A stretch of 64,000 nt of DNA, from NCBI RefSeq assembly GCF_030816935.1, contig NZ_JAUSYO010000001.1, positions 2,418,001-2,482,000 on the forward strand, read 5' to 3'. Below are positions 10,201 to 17,526 of this stretch, piece by piece. The notes beneath the pieces are model-generated. The model saw nothing but the letters and a program-made list of their open reading frames with translations. It was not told the origin of the DNA and ran no database searches. This DNA is from Arthrobacter sp. B3I9. Its GTDB lineage: Bacteria; Actinomycetota; Actinomycetes; Actinomycetales; Micrococcaceae. The stretch's first letter is position 1, and the number at the start of each line of letters is the position of its first letter. The position numbers were made by a program, and so were the translations under genes.

Positions 10201-10294
10201 CACCGAGGCGGACATCACCACCGCCAGCCAGCGAACTGCACGTCCGCGACAGAAACGGATGCCCCCGCCGGACCCGTCGTTTCTAAGATATTGA
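7208..10294 (+). CDS. ATPase-SARP/BTAD transcriptional regulator beside the eCIS locus
   Basis: 1,028 residues. The N-terminus is a STAND/MalT-type NTPase with Walker A APPGAGKTTLLAQW (residues ~39-52) and Walker B-like FVFVVDDLHAL, followed by a helical TPR-like middle. The C-terminus carries an OmpR-type winged helix (VGCFGGFSIRSEG near residue 755, with RPVHRERLAGILW) and a bacterial transcriptional activation domain (to ~990). Order is unusual: AfsR-type SARPs have the DNA-binding part first. Start ATG 7208 has AGGGAC just upstream. The last 80 bp overlap, antisense, the 3' end of the eCIS zinc-ribbon gene. By position it is the likely activator of the injection-system genes, which is inference. 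Confidence 0.85.
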   Translation: MAATQAGELTGPEAAGLVRPRLIPAVDAGSNPTLGLVIAPPGAGKTTLLAQWAAQRSSTAAWYRSNPRDARPGRLLGGFAAALASAVGAEPPRTFPELKLLARRLDEPFVFVVDDLHALADGTAEAELERLLTLNLPLVHFLVGGRRPPLFNLARSELPAVVTVSGEDLRFRRGEVDQLFRTFYKQPLAPAGITSLTMRTDGWAAALHLFHLATRNRSSVERRRAAESFGPGCRHVQEYLTQHLLAGTSAEMDRLLRRTCLFEVLTPSRCDALLGGSDSKELLHRLEQLGLLFREDDGATVRVPELLRQYLVASLDAGNEAEDIRDRTAAVLEREGAFGHALSVLASGQDWDKAGGLLHRAGTAAVQPGMCHWAAGIPGRMLRDDAGLAVAAARQMLDDGALAGAQRMVVEVQGLTSEPGWLELARAIEVAAARWTGSASLVGCDPADALREAVRGQPGRAVRSLGVPRRPPELLAYGLASLLAGDQRSALDPLGRCAGRLAEQPWPALAAQLVLAVFGPDKPDWDFDGPAAEVDAVQRQAERRGLTWLARLASGVQAAVPGTPGGQESVSSIIESCEQRGDEWGAALVTAAASIMRLRAGRPEPREFDELAGRFRRLDAGALEAWAQTAQALVSATLDLPGAAEQARTAEAFARAAGVPGALAVSHAAMALQRPEQYDELMCTARETAASAGLVCRPWTWMAPEPSGPAGQRGRKQGSGTDRADSPVAADFAGRPPADDVINVADAPLPSLQVGCFGGFSIRSEGAGVDLSRVRPQARTVLRILSLNAGRPVHRERLAGILWADLDTPAALHALQVSVSSLRGALQTECRADGQQLLVRQGEAYALVLAHGSAFDLADFDRTLQAASQARSAGDHPGAAEELRRALELYTGEVLPEDGPAEWVADTRERYRLRAAEAAASLAGIELVLGNPADAAAAATRSVEIDPWRDESWRTLVETFRRLGDPAAAERAQRRYGLILSSLGVPASERAGMDWPPSTEADITTASQRTARPRQKRMPPPDPSFLRY

Positions 10295-11405
10295 GCCTTA
10301 CTCTGCTTATCTCGTCCGCCCCAAAGTAAAAGCTCTTGGAGCCATCAACGTCGGGGATGACAACGGTCAAGGACGAGCTGTGCCCGTCGCCCCGGGTCGC
10401 GACAATCTCCACCTTCGTGGGCCGCTGTTCCGTCAGCGCGGTTCTGTCTGCGCCGGGCGCAACACAGGTGATGACCACATACGTCAAACGAAACGGTCGC
10501 TCGAAGCCCGCCTCGAGGTAGTCCGCGCCCGGCTCGAAAGAGCCGTCCGACGCCCACGAACGGACGGTGCCATCGAAGGCCTTGTCTGCTTCGCGTCCCC
10601 CTGCGGGCGTCGATGAAGTTTTTGTCTGGGCAGGGATGGCCTCCTCCCGGATTTCGTCCACGCCCCGCATGACGGACCGAGCAATCACGTCACGGCCGGC
10701 ATAGGCGACGCCGGCGAAAAGCCCGGTCACGGTGAGGAGTGAGACCGCTCCCGCCGGAACTCGTCTTGGTTTGCGCCACTGGGGCCGGGTTCCTGCCGGC
10801 AGTGCGGCAGGAACGGAGCGGCCCAGGAGCTGTCGCCACCACGGTGGAACCGGTACAACGGCGGCTTCCCTGAGGCCCGCCCCGCACTGCCGGCAGAAGC
10901 TCGCTTCCGGTTTGTTGTCCGCGCCGCACCGACGGCAGGTAAGCCCACCCGGCAATGGCGGTGTTTCGCCGTGCCGCCGCCGCGGCTCGGGCTCGCGGGG
11001 TGGGCGCCCATCCGACTGACGGGGCTGGCGCTCTTCCAGGACGTCCCCGCGCGTTGGGTCCACAGTTGCCGTCGCCCCGAAGCTGTCGGGAGAAGCTACT
11101 TGGGGGTTGCGCGCGGAAGCCACCCCCGACGTCGGTCCGTTAGGCACGGCAGCGTTCCGCTGGTCGCCATGAGCGCGCCCCGACGGTCCCTGCGGTGAAG
11201 CCGCCGACGGTCCGGGGATTATCGGAAGTTGTGCCGTTGTTACAGCCTCCCTTTTGCCCGTGCCCGTGTCTCTCCGCGGTGGCCGCGGCGGCCGCGGTTC
11301 CTCAGCCTTTGCGGCATCCTGCTGCCAGACCAGGTAGGCGCCGCAATTGCTGCAGAATCGCTCGCCGTCGTTGTTGCGGGCATTGCAGTCTCCACAGATC
11401 AACAC
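10215..11405 (-). CDS. eCIS zinc-ribbon / TM / discoidin-like membrane protein
   Basis: 396 residues. Start is GTG 11405 (VLICGDCNARNNDG) behind GAGGAGG. Architecture: zinc ribbon 1 (CGDCNARNNDGERFCSNCG); a ~130-residue disordered Pro/Arg-rich stretch; zinc ribbon 2 (CRRCGADNKPEASFCRQCG); a basic segment; one transmembrane helix (VSLLTVTGLFAGVAYAG, residues ~230-246); and a C-terminal beta-domain resembling F5/8-type C (discoidin) folds (GADYLEAGFERPFRLTYV to VADVQFAGWRW). It is last in the eCIS operon, 10 bp after tail protein I. The architecture recalls the membrane adaptor (CisA-type) described for Streptomyces contractile systems, so a role attaching or triggering the particle at the membrane is plausible but inferred. 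Confidence 0.75.
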   Translation of the reverse strand: MLICGDCNARNNDGERFCSNCGAYLVWQQDAAKAEEPRPPRPPRRDTGTGKREAVTTAQLPIIPGPSAASPQGPSGRAHGDQRNAAVPNGPTSGVASARNPQVASPDSFGATATVDPTRGDVLEERQPRQSDGRPPREPEPRRRHGETPPLPGGLTCRRCGADNKPEASFCRQCGAGLREAAVVPVPPWWRQLLGRSVPAALPAGTRPQWRKPRRVPAGAVSLLTVTGLFAGVAYAGRDVIARSVMRGVDEIREEAIPAQTKTSSTPAGGREADKAFDGTVRSWASDGSFEPGADYLEAGFERPFRLTYVVITCVAPGADRTALTEQRPTKVEIVATRGDGHSSSLTVVIPDVDGSKSFYFGADEISRVRLNILETTGPAGASVSVADVQFAGWRW

Positions 11406-11415
11406 CGCTGCCTCC

Positions 11416-11985
11416 TCAGGAATCGTCAGCGTCAGGGGCTGCGCCGGGCACGATCTCCAGGGTGTGGGGAACATGCGCGGGTTTTACGGCGTTGATAATG
11501 CCCTCCAAGCGACGGACGTTGATGTCCTCCCGGACCGCGGCGTACACGCGCACGTGCAGCATCGCTTCGGCCTGGCCCGGCAGCTCTGCGCCGGGCGTGG
11601 AAGACCACACGGCGCCTCCGGTGTCTTCAACCTCGACGTCCACTACCCCTCCGACGGCGAGCCTGACGGCGTCGGCGACGCCCGGAACAGTGCCCCGGCG
11701 CCGATGGATCGCGGCTGCATTCGCCACCACGTTCCGGCGCTGCGACGTGGACCAGGACTCATCCAGTCGCACGCCTACCCACTCGGCCAACCAGTCCAGG
11801 AAATCTTCAGGGGCCAGGCGGGGATTCAGGTAGGCGTCGAGGCCGTCGAGGGTCGTGAAAACCGGAGCGAGGGCGTCGTCGAAGGCCAGCAGAAACCTCT
11901 GGAGGAAGGCGTCTTCCTGCAGGACGGCCGGCAATCCAGCGGCCAGAGGGACCGCGCTCGGCAGACCCCGTACCATTCCACGCAT
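11416..11985 (-). CDS. eCIS tail protein I-like baseplate protein
   Basis: 189 residues, P2 gpI / phage tail protein I-like baseplate wedge component. The conserved core is DFLDWLAEWVGVRLDESW then RRRGTVPGVADAVRLAVG, the signature of this family. Start ATG 11985 is preceded by GAAGGGG and lies 1 nt after the baseplate J stop, so the two are translationally coupled. In contractile systems this protein lies between the baseplate wedge and fibre or sheath elements. No tail fibre or receptor-binding gene is visible nearby. Confidence 0.85.
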   Translation of the reverse strand: MRGMVRGLPSAVPLAAGLPAVLQEDAFLQRFLLAFDDALAPVFTTLDGLDAYLNPRLAPEDFLDWLAEWVGVRLDESWSTSQRRNVVANAAAIHRRRGTVPGVADAVRLAVGGVVDVEVEDTGGAVWSSTPGAELPGQAEAMLHVRVYAAVREDINVRRLEGIINAVKPAHVPHTLEIVPGAAPDADDS

Positions 11986-11986
11986 C

Positions 11987-13936
11987 TCAGGCCCCTTCCG
12001 ATACGCGCACGCGGTGGTCGAAGGAGAAGACCAGGGCATTTCGTTCCAGTTCAACCCGCTGCAACGGCTCACCACGGCGGCCGGTCACCGGGTCGGCGGC
12101 GAACACCAGCACCTCATCGACTATTTCGGTTCCGGCGAGCCTTTGCAGCACGGCGTGGACTTCGCCGGCCTGCACCGGCCGGCCGAACGGCCACCCTCCT
12201 CCGTCCGGGCCGCCGGTGATCGGGTCGAAATACTCGTAGAGGGCCCGCAGTGCGTCACGCTTGAGCGTCTCCCGCGACATCCGCGGACGCGCCGTGAGCT
12301 GCGCGACGACCGTCACGCCCCGGTAATAGGGCGGTTCCACCACCACCCGGGCGCCGACCGGGCGGCGCGCGTCAAGATACGCGGCCACCTCCGAAAGGGT
12401 GTCCTCGTCCGGTACCAGGTCCTCAAACACCAGCCGCCGGTCCCGGTCCGGGACGGCCGCGGGCACCACCAGCACCCTGACACCGCCGGCTTCGTTCGGT
12501 CCGCTCGCCGGGATGCACCGGACCCGGGCGATATCCGGAGCGGCGCGCTTCGCGAGTTGCTCGTAGTCCTCGGCGGTTATAGCCCGGTCACGGGTGCGCA
12601 GTGCAAGCGGCCCCCGGAGCTTGGCTTGTTCGATGGTTTCGGGTGCCACGCCGCCATGGGCAGCCCTGCGGTTCTCCACGCTGTTGACGAAGGGGATGCT
12701 GGACCGCAGTACCGACAATGCCCGGGCCGCGACGTTGCCCGTCGGACCTCCGCCGGTGCGGTACCGCGGGACCCGGACGGGGCTGCCGGCCGGAGGAACG
12801 GCACCGTAATGGCGCAGTGAGCCGTCGGGCTCCCGCACCGCCGGCGGGAAGTGGATGATGCCGGCCGTGCGGTCGATGGCAATAACCCGGTCCTTGGGTC
12901 CGCACCCGGCGAAGGAGTCCACCTCGGTCCAGGCATCCCAGCCGGAGCCGGCGGCGATTTCAACCACGAACGGCTCCCCACCGGGCACCACGGGGTGCCG
13001 GCCCAATTCGAACGACTGGCCCGGAACGCCTTCGGACATCCCGATGACCTCGTCGGCAATGGTCTCGGCATGGATGGCCGGAACGGACCCGCCGATGGTG
13101 AAACCACGGGCCGAACGCACCGTCGGGGAAGCGCTGTAGGACGGATAGCCGTCCGTCGGGTCGACGACGCGGCACCGCAGCCAGCCTGCACGGACTCCCC
13201 CGAGCACGGAGGAGGAGTGGATGTGCGGTACGTGGATGACGACGTCGCCGGGCCGGTTGAGCCCGCCGGTCCCGTCGCTGTCGAGTTCGCACGTTGCCCA
13301 CCCGGCTCCGTCCCACGCTTCCCAGACCAAGGGCGGGTTTCGGGGGTTGACGCCGACACCGCGGACCTCGCACTCGAAGCGCAGGGCCACCACACAGGAA
13401 GGAGCCTGGTCGTTCAAACCAAGGAGCAGCACTTCCCCCGGCACGGGCGGCGTACCGAAGCAGGCGAAGTTTCCGTCGCCGTGCAATGCTTCGGAATGCG
13501 GCACCGGGACGCCACCGCGTCCCTGCGTCATGACGTATTCCAGGCTCCGGGGTGGCACGGCCAGTTCCCTCGTGGTCGCAAAGACCACCGCCTCGTCCTC
13601 CTCGGTGCGGCGGGTGGACACCTCTGTGCCTTGGGGAATGACCACGGTGTCCGGCTGCGGCGCCGACAACCACATCAACAGGTCCACAGAGGCGGCAGTC
13701 GGCGGGTGCAGGGTGACTCCCAGCAGCTCGAGGAATGCCACATAGAGCCGGTCCGGCACCCGGTTCAGACGGTAAAACAGCTGGTCGACCATGAAGGCGA
13801 ACGACTCGATCAGCGTAATGCCCGGATCGGAGACATTGTGGTCCGTCCACTCGGGGCAGTAATGGGCCACCATGCGTTTGGCGTCGTCCACCAGGTCTTG
13901 GAAGCGGCGGTCGTCAAGGTTCGGTGACGGGAGCAT
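11987..13936 (-). CDS. eCIS baseplate J-like wedge protein
   Basis: 649 residues. N-terminal LPSPNLDDRRFQDLVDDAKR and WTDHNVSDPGITLIESFAFM are characteristic of eCIS putative baseplate assembly proteins. The Baseplate_J core appears around residues 480-640 (LALRTRDRAITAEDYEQLAK, followed by ARRPVGARVVVEPPYYRG). Larger than P2 gpJ, as usual for eCIS homologues, through an inserted beta-rich middle (~200-420). ATG 13936 overlaps the gp25 stop by one base (TAATG). Forms the wedge of the baseplate with gp25 and tail protein I. Confidence 0.9.
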   Translation of the reverse strand: MLPSPNLDDRRFQDLVDDAKRMVAHYCPEWTDHNVSDPGITLIESFAFMVDQLFYRLNRVPDRLYVAFLELLGVTLHPPTAASVDLLMWLSAPQPDTVVIPQGTEVSTRRTEEDEAVVFATTRELAVPPRSLEYVMTQGRGGVPVPHSEALHGDGNFACFGTPPVPGEVLLLGLNDQAPSCVVALRFECEVRGVGVNPRNPPLVWEAWDGAGWATCELDSDGTGGLNRPGDVVIHVPHIHSSSVLGGVRAGWLRCRVVDPTDGYPSYSASPTVRSARGFTIGGSVPAIHAETIADEVIGMSEGVPGQSFELGRHPVVPGGEPFVVEIAAGSGWDAWTEVDSFAGCGPKDRVIAIDRTAGIIHFPPAVREPDGSLRHYGAVPPAGSPVRVPRYRTGGGPTGNVAARALSVLRSSIPFVNSVENRRAAHGGVAPETIEQAKLRGPLALRTRDRAITAEDYEQLAKRAAPDIARVRCIPASGPNEAGGVRVLVVPAAVPDRDRRLVFEDLVPDEDTLSEVAAYLDARRPVGARVVVEPPYYRGVTVVAQLTARPRMSRETLKRDALRALYEYFDPITGGPDGGGWPFGRPVQAGEVHAVLQRLAGTEIVDEVLVFAADPVTGRRGEPLQRVELERNALVFSFDHRVRVSEGA

Positions 13937-14349
13937 TAGGAAACGGCCTCCTCTGCGCTGCGCGGAATGACGTAGAAGGGGAAGACGAGGTTCCTTGGGT
14001 CGTTGGTGCCTCTGATGGTGTACTGCACGTCGATCAGCAGGACGCCCTCCTGCGCGGCGTCGAAGTGCACCAGCACGTTTACCACGTCGATCCGCGGCTC
14101 CCAGCGATCGAGCGCCACCCGCACCGCGTAGGCGATGTCGCCGGCTGTTGCCGCGTCCGCCGGAGCAAAGACGTAGTCGTGGACGGCGCAACCGAACTCG
14201 GGGCGCATCGGCCGCTCCCCGGGGGAAGTCGCCAGAATCAGATGGATGCTCTCCTCGATTTCGCGCTGCTCGTGCACCAGGGCGATGCTGCCGGTCCGGT
14301 CTGTGCGTAGCGGGAACGCCCACCCGGCGCCAATGAACTCCTGTCCCAC
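13936..14349 (-). CDS. eCIS gp25/GPW-like baseplate protein
   Basis: 137 residues, lysozyme-like-fold gp25/gpW family. Key segment IEESIHLILATSPGERPMRP followed by FGCAVHDYVFAP, which holds the EIR/ERPM core used to connect the wedge to the sheath. Start GTG 14349 lies behind AGAGGAGGAG. 54 bp separate it from the upstream spike gene; downstream it is coupled to baseplate J. Essential sheath-initiating wedge component in all contractile injection systems. Confidence 0.92.
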   Translation of the reverse strand: MGQEFIGAGWAFPLRTDRTGSIALVHEQREIEESIHLILATSPGERPMRPEFGCAVHDYVFAPADAATAGDIAYAVRVALDRWEPRIDVVNVLVHFDAAQEGVLLIDVQYTIRGTNDPRNLVFPFYVIPRSAEEAVS

Positions 14350-14403
14350 GTCAACTCCTCCTCTCTTCGGCTTCGCTGTCTCCGGTACGGACCCGGTCCT
14401 GAA

Positions 14404-16224
14404 TTAGTTGATCCGGACCAGGCCGCCCTTGACTGTGGTCGTCGCACCGCCGGAAAGCTCAGCCGTCGCGTCGCCCGCCACTTTGACGCTCGGCGCCTTG
14501 AGTTCGGCCGAGGCGTTGCCAGTGATCTTCACGGCGGCGCCCTTCAGCTCCAGGTCGGTGGACGCTTCGACGGTTATCTTCTTGCCTTTGATCGCTACTT
14601 CCCCCGTGGCCGTCGTCACCGAGACGTCCTTCTTGGCCGTGACCTTGACCGGGCCTTCTGAAATGATCTCGATGCCCGCGTCGGGTTTCTGGACCAGGGA
14701 GATTTTTTGCTTGCCGCCGTTGCTGCTCACCGTGAGCTGCTCGCCCTCGGGCGATTCCAGGAATTCGACCAGCATTCCGGTGCGGGATACGAAGGCGCGC
14801 CGCTGGACGGCGCCGTCGGTGCCGCCGACGTGGTCCGCCCAGGGTTTGTCCGGCTTGTCCTTGCCGTTGTAGAGGCCGCCAAGGACGAACGGCTGCTGGA
14901 AGCTGCCGTGCCCGAAGGCGACGAGGACTTCATCGCCGACCTCCGGGAGCACGACGGCGCCCCGGGAGGCGCCCGCGCCCGCCTGGACGGTACGGGCCCA
15001 CCAGCTCTCGTAGTTGTCCGAGAGGACCGGAAACTTGACCTTGACCCTGCCCTGGTTTTCCGGATCCTTCGCCGCGGTCACCACGGCGTTCACGATGCCG
15101 GGCATCGCAGATTTTCCGTTCGCGCCGGCCGCGACCCCGTACAGTGACCGCTCAGACTCGTGGCTCACGACGAACGTGGTGAGGTAGCCGCTGTCCGGCC
15201 TGAAATCGTGCCGGGATGAGCTCAAGGTGTACCTGCCGTCGAACGGTTTCCCGGCGCCCTTCAGCGACACAGCGGCGCCGGCCCGCAGCTTCGGATTTCC
15301 GCGGGCCACACCTTCCAGTTCCGCGAAGGCGCCGCTCAGGTGTGAGGCCAGCGCGGCAGCTGCTGCGTCGCACTGCGCGGCCTGCTCGAAGGCCGTTGCG
15401 GGAGCAACATAGCGCGGGCTGCCGAATTTCTTGGCCAGGGTGGCGGGCTCCACGTCCGGCAGCTTGGCACTGGGGGTTTTTGCCGGCGCGACGGCGACAA
15501 TCGCCCGCTTCGCCGCGACGTCCCATCCCCGAACCTCAACGTCAGGAACCTGACCGGCCGATGTGACCGTTCCGCGGAGGGACACGAGGTTGACCCCGCG
15601 CTGGAGGACGAGGGGCTCGTTCCTGGCGCCGCCCGTGTCCGCAGGGGCCGTCGCGGCCTCCGTGGACGCCGTGAAGTGCAGCGCGCCCTCGGAGACGGTC
15701 AGGAACACGCCGGCTTCCACGGCCAGCCGGTGCAGGAAGTCCCAGTCGCTGATGCCGTCCTGGGCGACGTGCTGCAGCACGGGCCCTTTGGCGTCGATGG
15801 TCCCTGCCTTGATGCCGGCCCGCTGGGCAACCTTGCGAGCAATGTCCGCCGCGGTGCTTTGCAGGTAGGCCTCCACCCGGCGTCCCCGGAACAGCCGGTG
15901 GGAATGGTCGAGGCCGCGGACAATCGTGTATAGGCCGTCGTGGTCCATTTCCGTTTCGAGGGCCGTGACTTCCCCGGACAGCAGAGGAGCCGGGCCGCCG
16001 GGTCCGCTCTGCTGCACCAGCAGCTTGACCGGGACACCGATGCTGATTGCAGCTTTTTCGAGGACTGTTGAGTACTCGTCGCTGAAGCGGAGCACAAAGA
16101 GGTCGGGAACGTTGCTGCTGTCGTCCACGTAGCCGGACACGAGGCGCGCGGCGATGTCAGGGGGAAGCGGCTTCCCGGCAACTTCCACCAGCAGCATGTT
16201 GCTGAATTCCTCACCGTGCGCCAC
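14404..16224 (-). CDS. eCIS VgrG/gpV-like spike and hub protein
   Basis: 606 residues. Start is GTG 16224, with GGGAGG upstream; it overlaps the LysM gene stop by 14 nt. The N-terminal half is the gpD-like hub (VRGLDHSHRLFRGRRVEAYL; SDWDFLHRLAVEAGVFL). The OB-fold gp5/gpV part begins near residue 370 (PGIVNAVVTAAKDPENQGRV; ASRGAVVLPEVGDEVLVAFG). The end is a repetitive beta-helix needle (VTAKKDVSVTTATGEVAIKG through VKITGNASAELKAPSVKVAG). Together with the PAAR protein it forms the membrane-piercing tip. Confidence 0.92.
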   Translation of the reverse strand: MAHGEEFSNMLLVEVAGKPLPPDIAARLVSGYVDDSSNVPDLFVLRFSDEYSTVLEKAAISIGVPVKLLVQQSGPGGPAPLLSGEVTALETEMDHDGLYTIVRGLDHSHRLFRGRRVEAYLQSTAADIARKVAQRAGIKAGTIDAKGPVLQHVAQDGISDWDFLHRLAVEAGVFLTVSEGALHFTASTEAATAPADTGGARNEPLVLQRGVNLVSLRGTVTSAGQVPDVEVRGWDVAAKRAIVAVAPAKTPSAKLPDVEPATLAKKFGSPRYVAPATAFEQAAQCDAAAAALASHLSGAFAELEGVARGNPKLRAGAAVSLKGAGKPFDGRYTLSSSRHDFRPDSGYLTTFVVSHESERSLYGVAAGANGKSAMPGIVNAVVTAAKDPENQGRVKVKFPVLSDNYESWWARTVQAGAGASRGAVVLPEVGDEVLVAFGHGSFQQPFVLGGLYNGKDKPDKPWADHVGGTDGAVQRRAFVSRTGMLVEFLESPEGEQLTVSSNGGKQKISLVQKPDAGIEIISEGPVKVTAKKDVSVTTATGEVAIKGKKITVEASTDLELKGAAVKITGNASAELKAPSVKVAGDATAELSGGATTTVKGGLVRIN

Positions 16225-17068
16225 GCAGCACCTCCCGCCCGGCTGCTGCATCATCCTGGGGCGCGGTGGACGGAAGCTCGCTGACGGCCGGCAGCAGCAC
16301 AGAGCTGCCGGGCCGCAGCCGCATGGGATCGTCGATCCGGTTCGCGGCGGCGACTGCCCGCCACAGCGAGGCGTTCCCATACTCGTTGTAGGCGATGCCG
16401 GCGAGAGTGTCTCCTTGGATGAGTACGTGCACGCGGCGCGGCACCAAGCCACCCGAGGTCGGGTTCTGTTTGGGCGGGCTCCCCGCTATTTCTTCCAGCG
16501 AGACCGTGCAGGTGGCGCGGACAGGAAGTCCGGCGGCCGTGAACAGGGTGTACTTGACCTGCACACTGGCAACGTAGGCCAGGAACCCCGTCAGTTCACC
16601 CCAGCGGAAAAGGACCCAGGGCGGAGAGCCCTTGTTCTGCTTCAGCGAGGCGTCGGTGGGGACGCAGCAGGCGAACAGCTTGTCCACCCGCTGGACCACG
16701 GCATCATCCTGCTTTCCCGACGCATCAAAGAACATCTCCAGGGACAGTTTGGAGGGCATTGGGCCGTTATATTGCGGAGGTCCTGCCTTCTGGTTGGCCT
16801 TGGCGGTCTGGCGCGTCCAGGAGGCCGTTTTTCCCATGCTCAGCTCTTTGGGGTTGAACTGGAAATCGATGCGACCGATCTGCGGGCCTGCCTTGTCCAG
16901 CGAGCCGTCCTTGGACGGCTCATGCAACTCCAGGTACGCGTGGGAGAGCTTCAGCGCCCCCTCGCCACCGTTGCCCGGTGAGCCTCCTGCGCTCGGCGCT
17001 GCAGGACCGGCGGCCGGCGCAGCCGCCGCGGCAGTGGCCGACCTCGGCGCGGCTGTTGTTGTGGTCAT
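16211..17068 (-). CDS. eCIS LysM-containing hub/tube-cap protein
   Basis: 285 residues. An Ala/Pro-rich lead (~35 residues) is followed by a gp53-like domain (IDFQFNPKELSMGKTASW, a hallmark of the eCIS LysM protein) and a C-terminal LysM (VLIQGDTLAGIAYNEYGN, then WRAVAAANRIDDPMRLRPGS, residues ~220-270). In related particles this protein sits between the inner tube and the spike hub. It overlaps the VgrG gene by 14 nt, which suggests coupled synthesis. The LysM probably packs within the baseplate rather than binding peptidoglycan. Confidence 0.88.
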   Translation of the reverse strand: MTTTTAAPRSATAAAAAPAAGPAAPSAGGSPGNGGEGALKLSHAYLELHEPSKDGSLDKAGPQIGRIDFQFNPKELSMGKTASWTRQTAKANQKAGPPQYNGPMPSKLSLEMFFDASGKQDDAVVQRVDKLFACCVPTDASLKQNKGSPPWVLFRWGELTGFLAYVASVQVKYTLFTAAGLPVRATCTVSLEEIAGSPPKQNPTSGGLVPRRVHVLIQGDTLAGIAYNEYGNASLWRAVAAANRIDDPMRLRPGSSVLLPAVSELPSTAPQDDAAAGREVLRGAR

Positions 17069-17083
17069 GTCCGACTCCTCCCG

Positions 17084-17518
17084 CTACCGCAGCTTTGAAA
17101 CAAAGCCGTGATGGGCGATTTCTAAGGTCTCCATGATGACTTTGGGCTGGTCCGGGTTGAGCGAGGGTCCCTTCCATCGCACCGGAACGACGTCGTAGAG
17201 CTCCCAGCCCGCGATCTTCCTGCCGTTGCCCGTCATCGCCTCGATGATGCCGGTGCAGCGGGTGTACCCGCTGGCCATGTCCGCGAACCACTTCGCTATC
17301 TTTTCCGTGTCCCGCCCCAGCGGCCTGGTCAGCGTGATGTTGGGATATTTGAGCCGTGTGGGGAGTTGCCAGATGAAGGAGTTGTTGCCGCCCTCCTCCC
17401 GGGATTCGATCACCACCTCGCAGCCGAGGCCTTCACAGGTGCTGAACGTACCCAGTTCCATGCTGTCCAGCGCTACGTGGAACCGGACACTTACGGCAGT
17501 ATCCACATCCTCGAGCAT
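17084..17518 (-). CDS. eCIS inner tube protein 2 (gp19-like)
   Basis: 144 residues of the T4 gp19-like tube family. Typical features are FHVALDSMELGTFSTCEGLG at the N-terminus, RPLGRDTEKIAKWFADM in the middle and PKVIMETLEIAHHGF at the end. It is a second tube paralogue, distinct from the one next to the sheath. eCIS usually encode two or more, one forming the main tube and others the tube initiator at the baseplate. Its position beside the LysM hub gene suggests the initiator. Confidence 0.88.
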   Translation of the reverse strand: MLEDVDTAVSVRFHVALDSMELGTFSTCEGLGCEVVIESREEGGNNSFIWQLPTRLKYPNITLTRPLGRDTEKIAKWFADMASGYTRCTGIIEAMTGNGRKIAGWELYDVVPVRWKGPSLNPDQPKVIMETLEIAHHGFVSKLR

Positions 17519-17526
17519 GATCTTCC

